A DNA stretch of 64,000 bases from Methyloversatilis sp. XJ19-49 (GCF_024580145.1 NZ_JANINI010000004.1:62001-126000), one strand, 5' to 3'. Shown: positions 45,249-54,517, numbered from the stretch's first letter. The notes: generated by a model not told the origin, from the letters alone. Translations and numbers: made by a program.

Positions 45249-46703
45249 ATGACGCCCGATAGCTGGCTTCCGATCGGATTCACTCTGCCGGACGGCACGC
45301 GGTGCGGCCGGCCGCTTCACGGCGACGCCCACTGGCAAATCCTCGACGCCCGCGATGGCGGCAAGGCACTGATCGTCACAGAGGATCTCTTCGCAAAGTG
45401 GGCTGCGGCCGGGCTGACCGGCGAAGCCGAATTCCGCGCCTTTTCATTTGGGTCCGATTCTTTCCGGGAGTTGTTTTGCGTCTCTGACCAGATGCTCGCG
45501 CCGCTGTCGGATTGTCGTTCGCCAAACAACAAGAACGAGGCACTGGCATTTGCGGCGGCGCTGCGGCAAACCCGCGCGATTGACCCCCACACGCCCCTGC
45601 AGGATGCAATCTATGTCGCAAAGCTCAGGCGCCTGCTGCCGACGTTCGGCGACACCGCGCCCGCGGGTGACGACGTTGTTCTCGGCCAGTGGCTCACCGG
45701 CGGTGCCGGCGTGTCAGTGAGGTCATTCCGCAGGCTTCAGCAGATGCTGACATGGTTAGGCGCCCAGGATCTGATGGACGTTGTGGACACTGCAGGAATG
45801 GGTGCTTCAGAAGGTTCCTCGACTTATGGCTTTCGCGCAGCGCAGGCACCACGTCAGGATGGCGTGCCGGCCAGCGACGCACGCACGCCTTCAGCAAGCG
45901 CGCGGCAGGGCGGCGGTGTCGCCTCGGACAAGGCCTTCGAGCTTCCGGGCCGGCCTGAACTCGAAGCTTTCTTCAACGAGCACGTCGTCGACATCGTTCG
46001 CAATCAGGCGCGCTACAAGGCGCTCGGCGTGGGTTTTCCATCAGCGATCGTTCTGCATGGGCCGCCCGGATGCGGCAAGACTTATGCGGTCGAGCAGTTG
46101 ATCGAGTTTCTTGGCTGGCCGGCTATTCAGATCGACGCTTCCGCCGTGGCAAGCGCCTTCATCCACGAAACCAGCCGCAAGATATCCGACGTGTTCGCGA
46201 AAGCGATGCAGATCGCCCCGTGCGTACTGGTCATTGACGAAATGGAGGCTTTCCTCGCCGACCGGGAAAGCGGTGGCGGAGGTGGCCACCACCGGGTCGA
46301 GGAACTTGCCGAGTTCCTGCGCCGCATCCCTGAAGCCGCCCGAAATGAAGTCCTGATCATCGCGATGACCAATCGGCTCGACATGATCGATTCAGCGATC
46401 ATGCGGCGTGGGCGCTTCGACCATGTCATCAAGGTCGACTACGCGAAAGAAGATGAAGTGCTTGCGCTGCTCAACAAGCTGCTGGTGACGCTACCGAAGG
46501 ACGAGACCGTCGATCCGGTGCCGTTGTCCCAAAGATTGACGGGTCGCCCGCTTTCCGATGTCACCTTCGTCGTTCGCGAAGGCGCCCGACTGTCTGCCCG
46601 CGCCGGACGCAATTCGCTGGGGCAGGCTTTTCTGCTCGCGGCACTCGATGCAACGCCGTCGAGAGATGGGGACAACGCCGGCCAGCGCATAGGATTTGTG
46701 TGA
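45249..46703 (+). CDS. AAA+ ATPase of the accessory chaperone operon
   Basis: A 484-aa protein. The N-terminal 215 residues are unrecognised (LPIGFTLPDGTRCGRPLHGD), then a low-complexity linker, then one AAA+ module: Walker A HGPPGCGKTYAVEQL (about 269), Walker B PCVLVIDEMEAFLADRE (about 325), sensor 1 VLIIAMTNRLDMID and arginine-finger segment AIMRRGRFDHVI. This is the classical FtsH/Cdc48-like AAA clade, with intact catalytic residues. It starts two bases after the Hsp70 stop (TGAGCATG). It may remodel or deliver substrates for the Hsp70, an inference from gene order. Confidence 0.9.
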   Translation: MTPDSWLPIGFTLPDGTRCGRPLHGDAHWQILDARDGGKALIVTEDLFAKWAAAGLTGEAEFRAFSFGSDSFRELFCVSDQMLAPLSDCRSPNNKNEALAFAAALRQTRAIDPHTPLQDAIYVAKLRRLLPTFGDTAPAGDDVVLGQWLTGGAGVSVRSFRRLQQMLTWLGAQDLMDVVDTAGMGASEGSSTYGFRAAQAPRQDGVPASDARTPSASARQGGGVASDKAFELPGRPELEAFFNEHVVDIVRNQARYKALGVGFPSAIVLHGPPGCGKTYAVEQLIEFLGWPAIQIDASAVASAFIHETSRKISDVFAKAMQIAPCVLVIDEMEAFLADRESGGGGGHHRVEELAEFLRRIPEAARNEVLIIAMTNRLDMIDSAIMRRGRFDHVIKVDYAKEDEVLALLNKLLVTLPKDETVDPVPLSQRLTGRPLSDVTFVVREGARLSARAGRNSLGQAFLLAALDATPSRDGDNAGQRIGFV

Positions 46704-46901
46704 AAGGTACCGATTTGGCGTATTTCAGAATTTGCCAGATGAGGGAACTATGCGTTGTGGGTCCGCACTTGCGGGCGCCCGCATGCGCGCAGCAGAAGCT
46801 CGCGCAGCAGCGGGGTGCATGCATCGCTTGGGTTTCTGAGAATTGGAATCCACACCCTTCTCCCTGACGCCAAACCTCATTTGCCAAGGGTTAGCATCGG
46901 C

Positions 46902-48521
46902 ATGAACCACATCAACACCGGGCTACACGCAAACCCGTTCAGCATTCTGGGCGTGACCCCTCAGGACGATCGCCGCAAGATCGTCGAGAGTGCGGAGGAA
47001 CGCGCTCTGCACCTGGACGGCAACCTGTGCTCGAAGGCCCGCGCCGACCTGACCCATCCGCGGGCTCGGCTTTCCTGCGAAATGGCGTGGCTGCCCGGAG
47101 TTGCCCCGGCCACCGTTGAAAAAGTCCTGCAGATGCTCGCGGATTCTCCGCAGGCGGTTCTGGCTGAGCCGGGCCTGTCCAGCCTGGCCCTCGCCAATCT
47201 GATGTCAGATGCGTGCGAGCGCGTTCCTGCGGACGAATCCGCTGCATCCCTGGCCGAATTCATGAGCGAGTTTGCCGATCTTGTTGACAGCATCGAGCCT
47301 GAAGCAGTCCTTCGCAATGTGAATGCCGACAGGGTGATCGCCGGGTTCCCCGAGGTGCGCGGGATTGACCTTGTCGAGGAGGAACTTGCCGAGCGTCGTC
47401 GAACATATCGATTGGCGCTGAAGAATCTTCTGGACTCCATGCACCCGGCAAGGCTCATCGACGCCATGACCGGGGCGGTGAAGAGAGCCACCCGCAACGG
47501 CGAGAAGCAAGGCTCGACATTGATCGAGGATCTGGTCGATAGCTACGAAGTCGAGGTGCAGGGGTTCCTACACAAGGAGCACGACAACATTACAACACTG
47601 CTCAATGCTGCCCGAGAGACGGCGCCGCTCGGCGAGACAGCACTCGTAGTGATTACGGCGAGGCTTGAGGCGGTCGTGCGCAAGTGGGTCAGGGTCGCGC
47701 AACCGATCCTGATCAGTGCCAAATCTCGCGGCACTGCGCATCCGATGAGCATGAAGGTTGGCAACGATCTCAGAAACCTCAGCGTTGAACTGAACAACAC
47801 GCATGGAATGCGCAATCATCTTCGCAGCATGATTGAATTTCTGCGGGAACTGTTTGCCGAACTCACACACCTGATGGAATTGCTGGAAGAAGACTCCAAG
47901 GCAATCGGCGCGTTTGACGAAACGAACGATCCGCATCGCATCAGCTTTCGCGCGAAGATTGGTTTTCCAATGTTCAGGCGGGAGTTGGGCATCTCGCCGG
48001 AGGGTGTGGTCTGGAACGGCGAAACCTTCCCGCTCGAGACGATCACCCGTGTGCGCTGTGGAGAAATGCGGCATGGGCCGGTGGGAACTGGCGTTATCAG
48101 ATACATCGTTGGGTTTGGAGACAATTTCTCGGAGCAAACCGTCAAGATATTCGATCAGGCAATCGCCGATGTGTTCATCGAGCGACTGTGGCGGGCAGTT
48201 TGTGTCGGACTGGTTTCCGACATGATTTCGGCGCTCGCCCAGGGCACATCCTTCCATTTCGAGAGCATCACGATCGAGGACGACGCCGTAACGCTGGTAA
48301 GGGAAAACTTTTTCGGGCTGAACGACCGGGTTCGCGTCGGTTGGGATGAAGTCGGCGTCGGTCGAAAGGACGGCTGCTTCTTGATCGGCCAGAGCAACAA
48401 AAGCAATGTCAGAGGGTCGGCGTGCTACGTCAGCACATGGAATGTTCATGTGCTTGAGCACGTCGTGCGCAACTGCCTGACAAGACGTTGCCTGAAACTC
48501 AGCGACTCGATAAGGGGCTGA
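46902..48521 (+). CDS. Degenerate J-domain protein of the accessory chaperone operon
   Basis: A 539-aa protein. Residues 7-60 (NPFSILGVTPQDDRRKIVES, CSKARADLTHPRARLSCEMA) match the helix I-II and helix III pattern of J domains, but the HPD tripeptide is not intact (ALHLDGN at the expected place). A long helical middle follows, and residues 330-420 (RISFRAKIGFPMFRRELGIS, VVWNGETFPLETITRVRCGE) look like a PH-like beta domain. It is separated from the AAA+ gene by 198 bases. Function as an Hsp70 cochaperone is inferred from context. ATG 46902 is chosen, the first Met before the J-like motif. Confidence 0.75.
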   Translation: MNHINTGLHANPFSILGVTPQDDRRKIVESAEERALHLDGNLCSKARADLTHPRARLSCEMAWLPGVAPATVEKVLQMLADSPQAVLAEPGLSSLALANLMSDACERVPADESAASLAEFMSEFADLVDSIEPEAVLRNVNADRVIAGFPEVRGIDLVEEELAERRRTYRLALKNLLDSMHPARLIDAMTGAVKRATRNGEKQGSTLIEDLVDSYEVEVQGFLHKEHDNITTLLNAARETAPLGETALVVITARLEAVVRKWVRVAQPILISAKSRGTAHPMSMKVGNDLRNLSVELNNTHGMRNHLRSMIEFLRELFAELTHLMELLEEDSKAIGAFDETNDPHRISFRAKIGFPMFRRELGISPEGVVWNGETFPLETITRVRCGEMRHGPVGTGVIRYIVGFGDNFSEQTVKIFDQAIADVFIERLWRAVCVGLVSDMISALAQGTSFHFESITIEDDAVTLVRENFFGLNDRVRVGWDEVGVGRKDGCFLIGQSNKSNVRGSACYVSTWNVHVLEHVVRNCLTRRCLKLSDSIRG

Positions 48522-48527
48522 CGGATC

Positions 48528-49178
48528 GTGACGCGAGACAACGGAAAAAAAAGAGGATTCGCAGCAATCGAGGGCATGGTGACCGATCTGGAGGCGCCAA
48601 GCCGGTCGTCTCGCGCCCTCTACGTCGGACAGCCGATCGCAACCTGGAGATACGCCTTCAACGGCAAGGGCTGGCTGATCATCAGCCTCTGCGTCGGCCT
48701 CCTTTTTGTACCGATAGGCGACCGTGACGCCAAGTCGTCGAAGTCAGGCCACGCATCGAGCGCGCCTGCCTCGCCTGCGCCGACCGTGCCCATACAGGCG
48801 ACTGCGGTCCCGCCTGCGCCGACACCGCTGCCTCCGCTCGAACCGGTCGTTGCAGGCAACACGCCACCCCAAACCAAAGTTTCGAGAACGTTGTTGGTAG
48901 AGCGTGTTCCCCCGATCGGCAAGGGACTCGTACTGGACCCGGCACAGATACGCTACTGCCTGTCGGAGGGCATACGTATTTCCGCTTGGCATGAGCGTGC
49001 GAACAGAAATTCGCAAAGCGCCGTCGACACGTTTAACGCTGTGGTCAATGACTATAACGCTCGTTGCAGCGATTTCAGCTATCGCAGCGGCACGCTCGAA
49101 AGCGTCCGTGCAGAGGTCGAAAAAAGCCGCGAAATGCTGGTCCAGCTGGGTTTTGAAAGCGCAGAGCGAAATCGTTGA
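48528..49178 (+). CDS. Membrane-anchored protein, last gene of the chaperone operon
   Basis: A 216-aa protein with one central membrane helix (GWLIISLCVGLLFVPIGDRD, about residues 48-66), a short cytoplasmic N-terminus, a Pro/Ala-rich linker (APASPAPTVPIQATAVPPAP) and a helical periplasmic tail with two Cys (RYCLSEG and ARCSDFSY). The GTG start at 48528 is six bases after the previous stop (TGACGGATCGTG). Unknown family; it may tie the chaperone complex to the inner membrane. Confidence 0.7.
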   Translation: MTRDNGKKRGFAAIEGMVTDLEAPSRSSRALYVGQPIATWRYAFNGKGWLIISLCVGLLFVPIGDRDAKSSKSGHASSAPASPAPTVPIQATAVPPAPTPLPPLEPVVAGNTPPQTKVSRTLLVERVPPIGKGLVLDPAQIRYCLSEGIRISAWHERANRNSQSAVDTFNAVVNDYNARCSDFSYRSGTLESVRAEVEKSREMLVQLGFESAERNR

Positions 49179-49329
49179 GGCAATTGGCGGATTGAGAATT
49201 GGGCTTAACTGGCGCAGTCGTCTCGGCTACCGTTTTTTTACTCGGCAACGCCTTGAACTGCACCGCCGCGCCTGCTCAGGTCGTCGCGAGCACCGGAAAT
49301 CCGACTGATCGATCAGTAAGTGGGGCGCC

Positions 49330-49512
49330 GTGGAAGACCCGGGAGGCGGTGGAATGGGTGTCCTGGTTCAACCACAACCCCCTGCTCGAACTCATCGGCT
49401 ACATTCCGCCAGCAGAATCAGAGGCAAACTACTATCGGTAACTTACCCGTCGGGCTTCCGCGGTGGAGGCCTGACTTAACCCAGTGGGCCTCCGCAAAAC
49501 CGGGGCGATTCA
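49330..49512 (+). pseudogene. IS3-family transposase C-terminal remnant and right end
   Basis: The translated stretch WKTREAVEWVSWFNHNPLLE followed by LIGYIPPAESEANYYR is the C-terminus of an IS3-family OrfB, then a stop and a terminal sequence finishing AAAACCGGGGCGATTCA at 49512, the form of an IS3 right terminal repeat. Everything upstream of the C-terminus is missing; only about 180 bases remain. Confidence 0.7.
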
Positions 49513-50378
49513 CTGAGCCTCTGAAAGTATTGCTGTTCAAACTCTACCGGCGAGAGCACGTTGCTCGAACCATGCCGACGCTTCACGTTGTAGAACATCT
49601 CTATGTAGTCGAACACGTCGGCACGCGCATCAGCCCGCGTCAGATAGATCTTCCGCTTGATCCTCTCGCGCTTGAGCAACTGGAAGAAGCTCTCGGCCAC
49701 CGCGTTATCGTGACAGTTGCCGCGCCGGCTCATGCTCGGTTTCAGATGGTGCGCCTTCAGGAAATCCTGCCAGTCGTGGCTGCTGAACTGGCTGCCCTGA
49801 TCGGAATGCACCATCACCTCCTCCGTCGGCTTGCGGCGCCACACAGCCATCAACAAGGCGTTGATGGACAGATCGCGCGCCATGCGCTCGCCCATCGACC
49901 AGCCCACCACCTGCCGCGAGAACAGATCAAGCACTGCTGCCAGATACAGCCAACCCTCATGCGTGCGGATGTACGTGATGTCGGTAACCCAAGCCTTGTT
50001 CGGTGCGCAGACAGCGAACTGGCGTTGCAGATGGTTCGGCGCCACCACTGCCGGTTTGCCGGATCGAAAGTGCGGCCTGCGCGCATACCCTGTCTGTGAC
50101 TTCATCTTTGCCAGGCGCATTAGACGCGCCACGCGATGCTTGCCGCAGTGCTCACCCAGTTCACGCAGATCGTTGTTGATCTTGCGATACCCATAGACGT
50201 ATCCACTCTCTTCCCAACTGGTGCGGATTAGAGCTCCCAGCCGGGCATCCTCTCGGGCGCGAGCCGACGCAGGCTGTGTGCGCCAGGCGTAATAGCCACT
50301 CGGATACACACGCATCACCGAACACATGCGCCGTACGTGATATTCCATCTCGTGGGCCTTGATGAAGGCGTACTTCAC
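49476..50378 (-). CDS. IS3-family transposase OrfB
   Basis: A 300-aa frame containing the rve integrase core: VWVTDITYIRTHEGW (first Asp; preceded by NKA), HSDQGSQFSS (second Asp) and MSRRGNCHDNAVAESFFQ (Glu). HTH_21-like sequence (RTSWEESGYVYGYRKINNDL) precedes it. In the intact IS it is made by frameshifting from orfA. The last 12 codons run past the element end into the neighbouring IS3 scar, so the C-terminus (RFCGGPLG) is artificial. Confidence 0.85.
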   Translation of the reverse strand: MKYAFIKAHEMEYHVRRMCSVMRVYPSGYYAWRTQPASARAREDARLGALIRTSWEESGYVYGYRKINNDLRELGEHCGKHRVARLMRLAKMKSQTGYARRPHFRSGKPAVVAPNHLQRQFAVCAPNKAWVTDITYIRTHEGWLYLAAVLDLFSRQVVGWSMGERMARDLSINALLMAVWRRKPTEEVMVHSDQGSQFSSHDWQDFLKAHHLKPSMSRRGNCHDNAVAESFFQLLKRERIKRKIYLTRADARADVFDYIEMFYNVKRRHGSSNVLSPVEFEQQYFQRLSESPRFCGGPLG

Positions 50379-50701
50379 CCGGACTGCTTGGCAAAGTACG
50401 CGGCGGCCGTTTTTAGGATGTCGCGCTCCTGGCTCACCCAGCGCAACTCCGCTTTCAGGCGCCGAATCTCATCGGCCTGACCGTCCTGTTGCACCCGCTG
50501 AGCCGGGCTCACCTAATAGCGCTTGATCCCGCCGTACAGGCTGTACGTGCTGACACCAAGGCGTAAAGCAACCTCCGCCACAGGATGGCCACGCTCGGTG
50601 ACCTGCCTGACAGCTTCGACCTTGAACTCTTCGGTGAAGCGACGACCCGACTTCTTCTCTTCCATAAACATCTCAGTCATGCCCCGATATTGAGGCTACA
50701 G
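49513..50701 (-). mobile_element. IS3-family element (IS51/IS222-like), decayed
   Basis: About 1190 bases directly adjoining the remnant above. Candidate ends are CTGAGCCTCTGAAAG at 49513 and, inverted, CTGTAGCCTCAATATCGG at 50701, only partly alike. It contains orfA with a nonsense codon and orfB with a full catalytic region. Transposition activity is unlikely. Confidence 0.65.
50375..50680 (-). pseudogene. IS3-family OrfA with internal stop
   Basis: Reads MTEMFMEEKKSGRRFTEEFK, then the HTH (AEVALRLGVSTYSLYGGIKR), then TAG at 50513-50515 (codon 56), then in the same frame KAELRWVSQERDILKTAAAY and AKQSG. A normal IS3 orfA is about 100 codons, so only the internal stop breaks it. The fused OrfAB transposase cannot be produced without readthrough. 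Confidence 0.75.
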
Positions 50702-51013
50702 GATGTCTAGAAACCAAAGCGATTACGCCCAAGCGCAACTGATCACGTTCCGGAGCACCAACAAGCAGAGCTCAAACGCGGCTGCGTTTTATATGTCATA
50801 TTCATCTAAAGAGCAACAGCCTCATCAAGAGTGATGCAATTCAGTTGAGCGAAAAACCTTGAAAATATATTCATTCAGACTATAAAGTAGAAACTGTCTA
50901 GACTGCACGCTGATGTCAAAAGCCTGTCTATGAAGGACAGGGTGAGCACACCAGTAAAAACCCGTATGCAAGTTCCGCGGCGAGCTTTCCTACTGCTTTG
51001 ACGCACTAAGAAG
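50702..51013. other. Intergenic region, AT-rich
   Basis: About 310 bases between the IS3 element and the MBL gene, with no recognisable gene. Presumably holds the promoter for the MBL/subtilase pair; no clear consensus noticed. Confidence 0.4.
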
Positions 51014-52018
51014 ATGGCACTTATAAATATAATTGTAGCGTTGGTAGGCGTCGGTGCAGTGGCACTGAATTCACACCCCGATTTTCCACCGCTAACGGCA
51101 TCGTATTTTTATGAAAGTGCCGAGCACGGCGAGATTTCTGCGCGTTTTTTTGGAACAACTACGATTTTATTCAACGACGGGGAAGACGCAATACTAATCG
51201 ATGGCTTTTTCTCAAGGCCGGACAAGAATAAAATTCTTTTCGGGAGACTATCCCCTGACAAAGCGCGACTTAAGAAAATCGTTGAATGTTGCATTCCATC
51301 TAACTTGAATTCAATATTCGTTGCGCACGCACATCACGACCACGCACTAGACGCCGGATTCATAGCAAAATTGACGGGGGCTACCATATATGGCTCGAGG
51401 TCGGCATTAATTGTAGCCAATGCAGTCGACAACACAGAACTCAAAAGCGTACTCAATGCACCATTAACGAATCAAGAAATTATACGGAACGGAAGTGTTT
51501 ATTCTTCCAAGAACAACAAATTTAAAGTGATTGCAATTGAAACCCCCCACTCCGCAAGCTTGTTGTCACAAGACTCAATTGATCCGGACTTCAGATTTCC
51601 CGCGAAGATTACCGATTTTAGACCGGGGGAAAACTATTCGTTTCTCATTGAGCACGAAAGCGCAGGCATTCTTTTTGTGACCAGCGCCAATAAATTAAGT
51701 GACGCACTTAAGGGACTCAAGGCCGATATAACAATATTGTCTATCGGTGGAATCGGAACAGAAACGAATGAATACACGCGGGTCAAACTCATCGAGGAGT
51801 ATTGGAACGCAGCGGTTAAGGCAACAGGAGCAAAGGTCGTGGTCCCAGTGCACTGGGATGACTTTACAAGACCGTTAGGCGAAACACTAGTTGCGTTTCC
51901 CTATGTCATCGATAGAGTTGATAGAACATTCGCCACGATACAGGTGCTCGCGAAACGAGATGGCGTCGCTATTCGATTCATGCCCACTAATAAGGTGGTA
52001 AAGCTAGCGCCACAATAA
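51014..52018 (+). CDS. MBL-fold metallohydrolase
   Basis: A 334-aa metallo-beta-lactamase-fold protein. The metal motif FVAHAHHDHALDAG has HAHHDH at residues 105-110, with a further His in ETPHSAS and a C-terminal VPVHWDDF. The N-terminus is hydrophobic (INIIVALVGVGAVALNS), a possible signal anchor. The fold resembles UlaG/YcbL-like hydrolases, substrate unknown. The region is AT-rich relative to the chromosome. It is followed after 122 bases by a subtilisin-like protease on the same strand, a pairing that may be functional. Confidence 0.85.
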   Translation: MALINIIVALVGVGAVALNSHPDFPPLTASYFYESAEHGEISARFFGTTTILFNDGEDAILIDGFFSRPDKNKILFGRLSPDKARLKKIVECCIPSNLNSIFVAHAHHDHALDAGFIAKLTGATIYGSRSALIVANAVDNTELKSVLNAPLTNQEIIRNGSVYSSKNNKFKVIAIETPHSASLLSQDSIDPDFRFPAKITDFRPGENYSFLIEHESAGILFVTSANKLSDALKGLKADITILSIGGIGTETNEYTRVKLIEEYWNAAVKATGAKVVVPVHWDDFTRPLGETLVAFPYVIDRVDRTFATIQVLAKRDGVAIRFMPTNKVVKLAPQ

Positions 52019-52140
52019 GACATGAGGACCTAAATTCGAATGGCTAATTGTCGGATGGGCTTAAAATTAGTTAGTCTACCGACGATTGTCTTTACGAACG
52101 ATTGTTTTGGTAAGAATAACTTTACTCCGTTGGAGAAAAT

Positions 52141-53565
52141 ATGAGCATTACGGATCGCGCCACAGAGTCGATATGGCAGGTGAGGTTAAAGCGCGGACAG
52201 GAAGCAATTTTTGAAGCTAATTTGCGGAAACTGAATCTTGATGTATGGGGGTCACTCTTGCTACCTGCAGGAGACCGGTGGCACGTCGTGTGTTCTGGCA
52301 TAACCGATGCGCTCGCTGACGACATAAGGACGAAATTGCTTTCGGCGGGTGCAGAAGCTGCTAATGAGATATCGGAGACCGCGCTCGTCGAAATTCTTCG
52401 AACCCGCGCAGCGGAAGATAACCAGAACCCTTCCCGCGCAGAGGATAACAGAACCGCACCCACATCGTTAGGACGTTATCGAAACGCCGATATTGAATTG
52501 GACTGGTTCCTTACGGCGAGTGGAATCCCTGACGCGTGGAACCAGTTTGTAAATCCGGAAGATTGGTCAGGAATTAAAGTAGGGCATATCGACACAGGAT
52601 ATACGGAACATACTGCACTTGGATTTGGAAGAAATGACTCTGCTCCGTTTGTGAAACCAAATCTAGGTCTTAATACTTTATACAACCCGCTTGCAATGAA
52701 TGATGAAGGCGCAATGTATAGGCGTACATCCGAATCGCCTAAACCTCTCGATAATCTATCTGGCGCCAACGGCGGCCACGGAACTCGAACAGCAAGTGTT
52801 TTGGCGGGCCTGTATGTACCACCAAGGCGGGGCGCGCCAGTCGCCCCATTTTTTGGAGCTGCGCCTGGAGTCTCTATCATTCCTTATCGCGTTACTGACT
52901 CCGTCCTCGTTGATCACGTGAAGGACGATATTTCAACCGCAATTCTTGATGCAGTCGAAAAAAAGGGGTGTAAGGTAATCAGCATAAGCCTCGGCGCGCT
53001 ATTTGGCTTAGGCAGTCTTGCCGCGGCTATCGACTGTGCTTATGAGAACGGTGTAATCATTTGTGCAGCCGCTGGCAACTATATCCGAGAGGTTATTTAC
53101 CCCGCGCGCTATAACCGAGTAGTAACAGTAGGAGGCGTGACCCCAGTTGAAGCAGACGGCAATTGGAATTTCAAACCGTGGAGCGGTTCTGCTCGGGGGA
53201 CGTATGTCGACATCTGCGGTCCCGCGGATCGCATCCGTCGCCCGTCAATGATTCGATCAAAAGGAAGAGAGAAGCAGGTGATTGAAGCCAATGGTGACGG
53301 AACGTCCTATGCAACCGCGATCTGTGCAGGCATCGCGGTTCTATGGCTTGCTAAACATGGTGAGGCAGCACTGGTCGAAAAGTACGGAGACCAACGTTGG
53401 GCGCGCGTGGCTGCTTTTAAACACCTACTTACAGCATCAGGCATTTGCACGACACCACCCGGATGGGATAACGACCTTTTCGGCGCGGGCGTATATCACG
53501 CAGGGCGTTTGCTGGAAGCTCCTCTTCCTAGTCTCTCAGACCTTACGCGCGAGGCTAACGCATAG
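52141..53565 (+). CDS. Subtilisin-like (S8) serine protease
   Basis: A 474-aa protease. The catalytic triad is intact: Asp151 in IKVGHIDTGYTEH, His213 in GGHGTRTASVLAG, Ser389 in NGDGTSYATAICAG, and the oxyanion Asn in ICAAAGNYIRE. No signal peptide is visible at the ATG (MSITDRATESIWQVRLKRGQ), so it is probably cytoplasmic, which is unusual for S8 enzymes and fits a regulated or defence role. The first 120 residues are an unrecognised N-terminal domain. TTGGAGAAAAT gives a strong ribosome binding site. Confidence 0.92.
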   Translation: MSITDRATESIWQVRLKRGQEAIFEANLRKLNLDVWGSLLLPAGDRWHVVCSGITDALADDIRTKLLSAGAEAANEISETALVEILRTRAAEDNQNPSRAEDNRTAPTSLGRYRNADIELDWFLTASGIPDAWNQFVNPEDWSGIKVGHIDTGYTEHTALGFGRNDSAPFVKPNLGLNTLYNPLAMNDEGAMYRRTSESPKPLDNLSGANGGHGTRTASVLAGLYVPPRRGAPVAPFFGAAPGVSIIPYRVTDSVLVDHVKDDISTAILDAVEKKGCKVISISLGALFGLGSLAAAIDCAYENGVIICAAAGNYIREVIYPARYNRVVTVGGVTPVEADGNWNFKPWSGSARGTYVDICGPADRIRRPSMIRSKGREKQVIEANGDGTSYATAICAGIAVLWLAKHGEAALVEKYGDQRWARVAAFKHLLTASGICTTPPGWDNDLFGAGVYHAGRLLEAPLPSLSDLTREANA

Positions 53566-53569
53566 CTGC

Positions 53570-53806
53570 CAAGATTCTTAATCTACCCCGGTTTCCGAAC
53601 AGATGTACAGCGCTATAGACAGCCCACTCATCAAAGCTACCTACGTTGCTTTCCTTCATTGCGATCACCATTAGGCAATCGGATTGCGCGCGAATACAAC
53701 ACTGGGCCCAATACAGGTAGTCGTGTATCACAGCGGCCCTGCTGTCCTGGCCATAAGGAGATAGGCCGAGCGACCAAAGACTCTGGGGTAGCAGAGTTAA
53801 CGCCAA
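53570..53806 (-). pseudogene. Truncated second DUF1353 copy
   Basis: Minus-strand translation gives LPQSLWSLGLSPYGQDSRAA, VIHDYLYWAQCCIRAQSDCL and MVIAMKESNVGSFDEWAVYS, closely paralleling residues about 90-145 of the adjacent DUF1353 gene (IPQPLWSMGLSPHGQYSRAA and so on). Neither the N-terminal helix nor the C-terminal part is present. It abuts the GTTAGGC core at 53807, suggesting cassette duplication followed by deletion. Confidence 0.65.
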
Positions 53807-53813
53807 GTTAGGC
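53807..53813 (-). other. Integron core-type site
   Basis: GCCTAAC on the minus strand, starting two bases after the DUF1353 stop, as at the 5' end of an attC. The rest of an attC is not evident because the truncated DUF1353 copy follows directly. Confidence 0.4.
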
Positions 53814-53814
53814 C

Positions 53815-54498
53815 TCATTCGTCCTGTTTCTGTGCACGCGTGCTGCTGTGTGGAACGCGTGTCGTGTCTCCGTGGTGACAATAGGCGGGAGTGCGGTCGA
53901 ACACTGGGTCTCGCACTCCTTGAGCGACCAAGAATCTTCGATAGTCCTGCCAGCGACTGTTCGGGTCTGCTGGGATGAGATAGTCCGGCGGAACCACCCT
54001 TGGCAGGCCGGAAGTGCGCTCCAGCCTATTGGACTCCCAAGAACCTCTGCCTCCCAGATAGACGCCCGCATAGACCGCAACCTCGTCGAACTTGTCAACG
54101 TCGCTCTCCTTCATCGCGAGTACCATTAGTCGATCTGCTTGTTCCCGGACGCAGCCTTGTGCCCAGTAGAGGTAGTCGTGGATGACGGCGGCACGGCTGT
54201 ACTGTCCATGAGGTGAAAGGCCCATTGACCAGAGTGGCTGTGGGATGGAGGCAAAGTCAGTTACAAAGCCTTTTGGTACGACGACGTAGTCTGCGGTATC
54301 TCCAATGCGGTAGACGAGGTCTTCGCTGACGATCCAGTGCTTGTTGTCGCCGAACGGCCGGAGAAGCGGAGAAGGTGGTGGCGCCAGGACAGACATTGCC
54401 GAGAGCGCAACACCTATGCCGACCGCTATGCCAATTCCGAGTAGAACTGCAACGATCAGGGGAGGATGGCGGCGAATTACAGATAGTAGGTCAGCCAC
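53815..54498 (-). CDS. DUF1353 membrane-anchored protein, cassette-like
   Basis: A 227-aa protein with an N-terminal helix (PLIVAVLLGIGIAVGIGVAL) and a DUF1353 domain: VPKGFVTDFASIPQPLWSMG and AAVIHDYLYWAQGC are the family hallmarks. DUF1353 proteins are common in phages and mobile DNA, with unknown function. The start is GTG 54498 with GGAGCAGAA upstream. It lies 20 bases downstream of a GTTAGGC core (minus strand) and ends at another, the layout of an integron cassette. Confidence 0.8.
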   Translation of the reverse strand: MADLLSVIRRHPPLIVAVLLGIGIAVGIGVALSAMSVLAPPPSPLLRPFGDNKHWIVSEDLVYRIGDTADYVVVPKGFVTDFASIPQPLWSMGLSPHGQYSRAAVIHDYLYWAQGCVREQADRLMVLAMKESDVDKFDEVAVYAGVYLGGRGSWESNRLERTSGLPRVVPPDYLIPADPNSRWQDYRRFLVAQGVRDPVFDRTPAYCHHGDTTRVPHSSTRAQKQDE

Positions 54499-54517
54499 TT
54501 CTGCTCCAGTCTATGAG

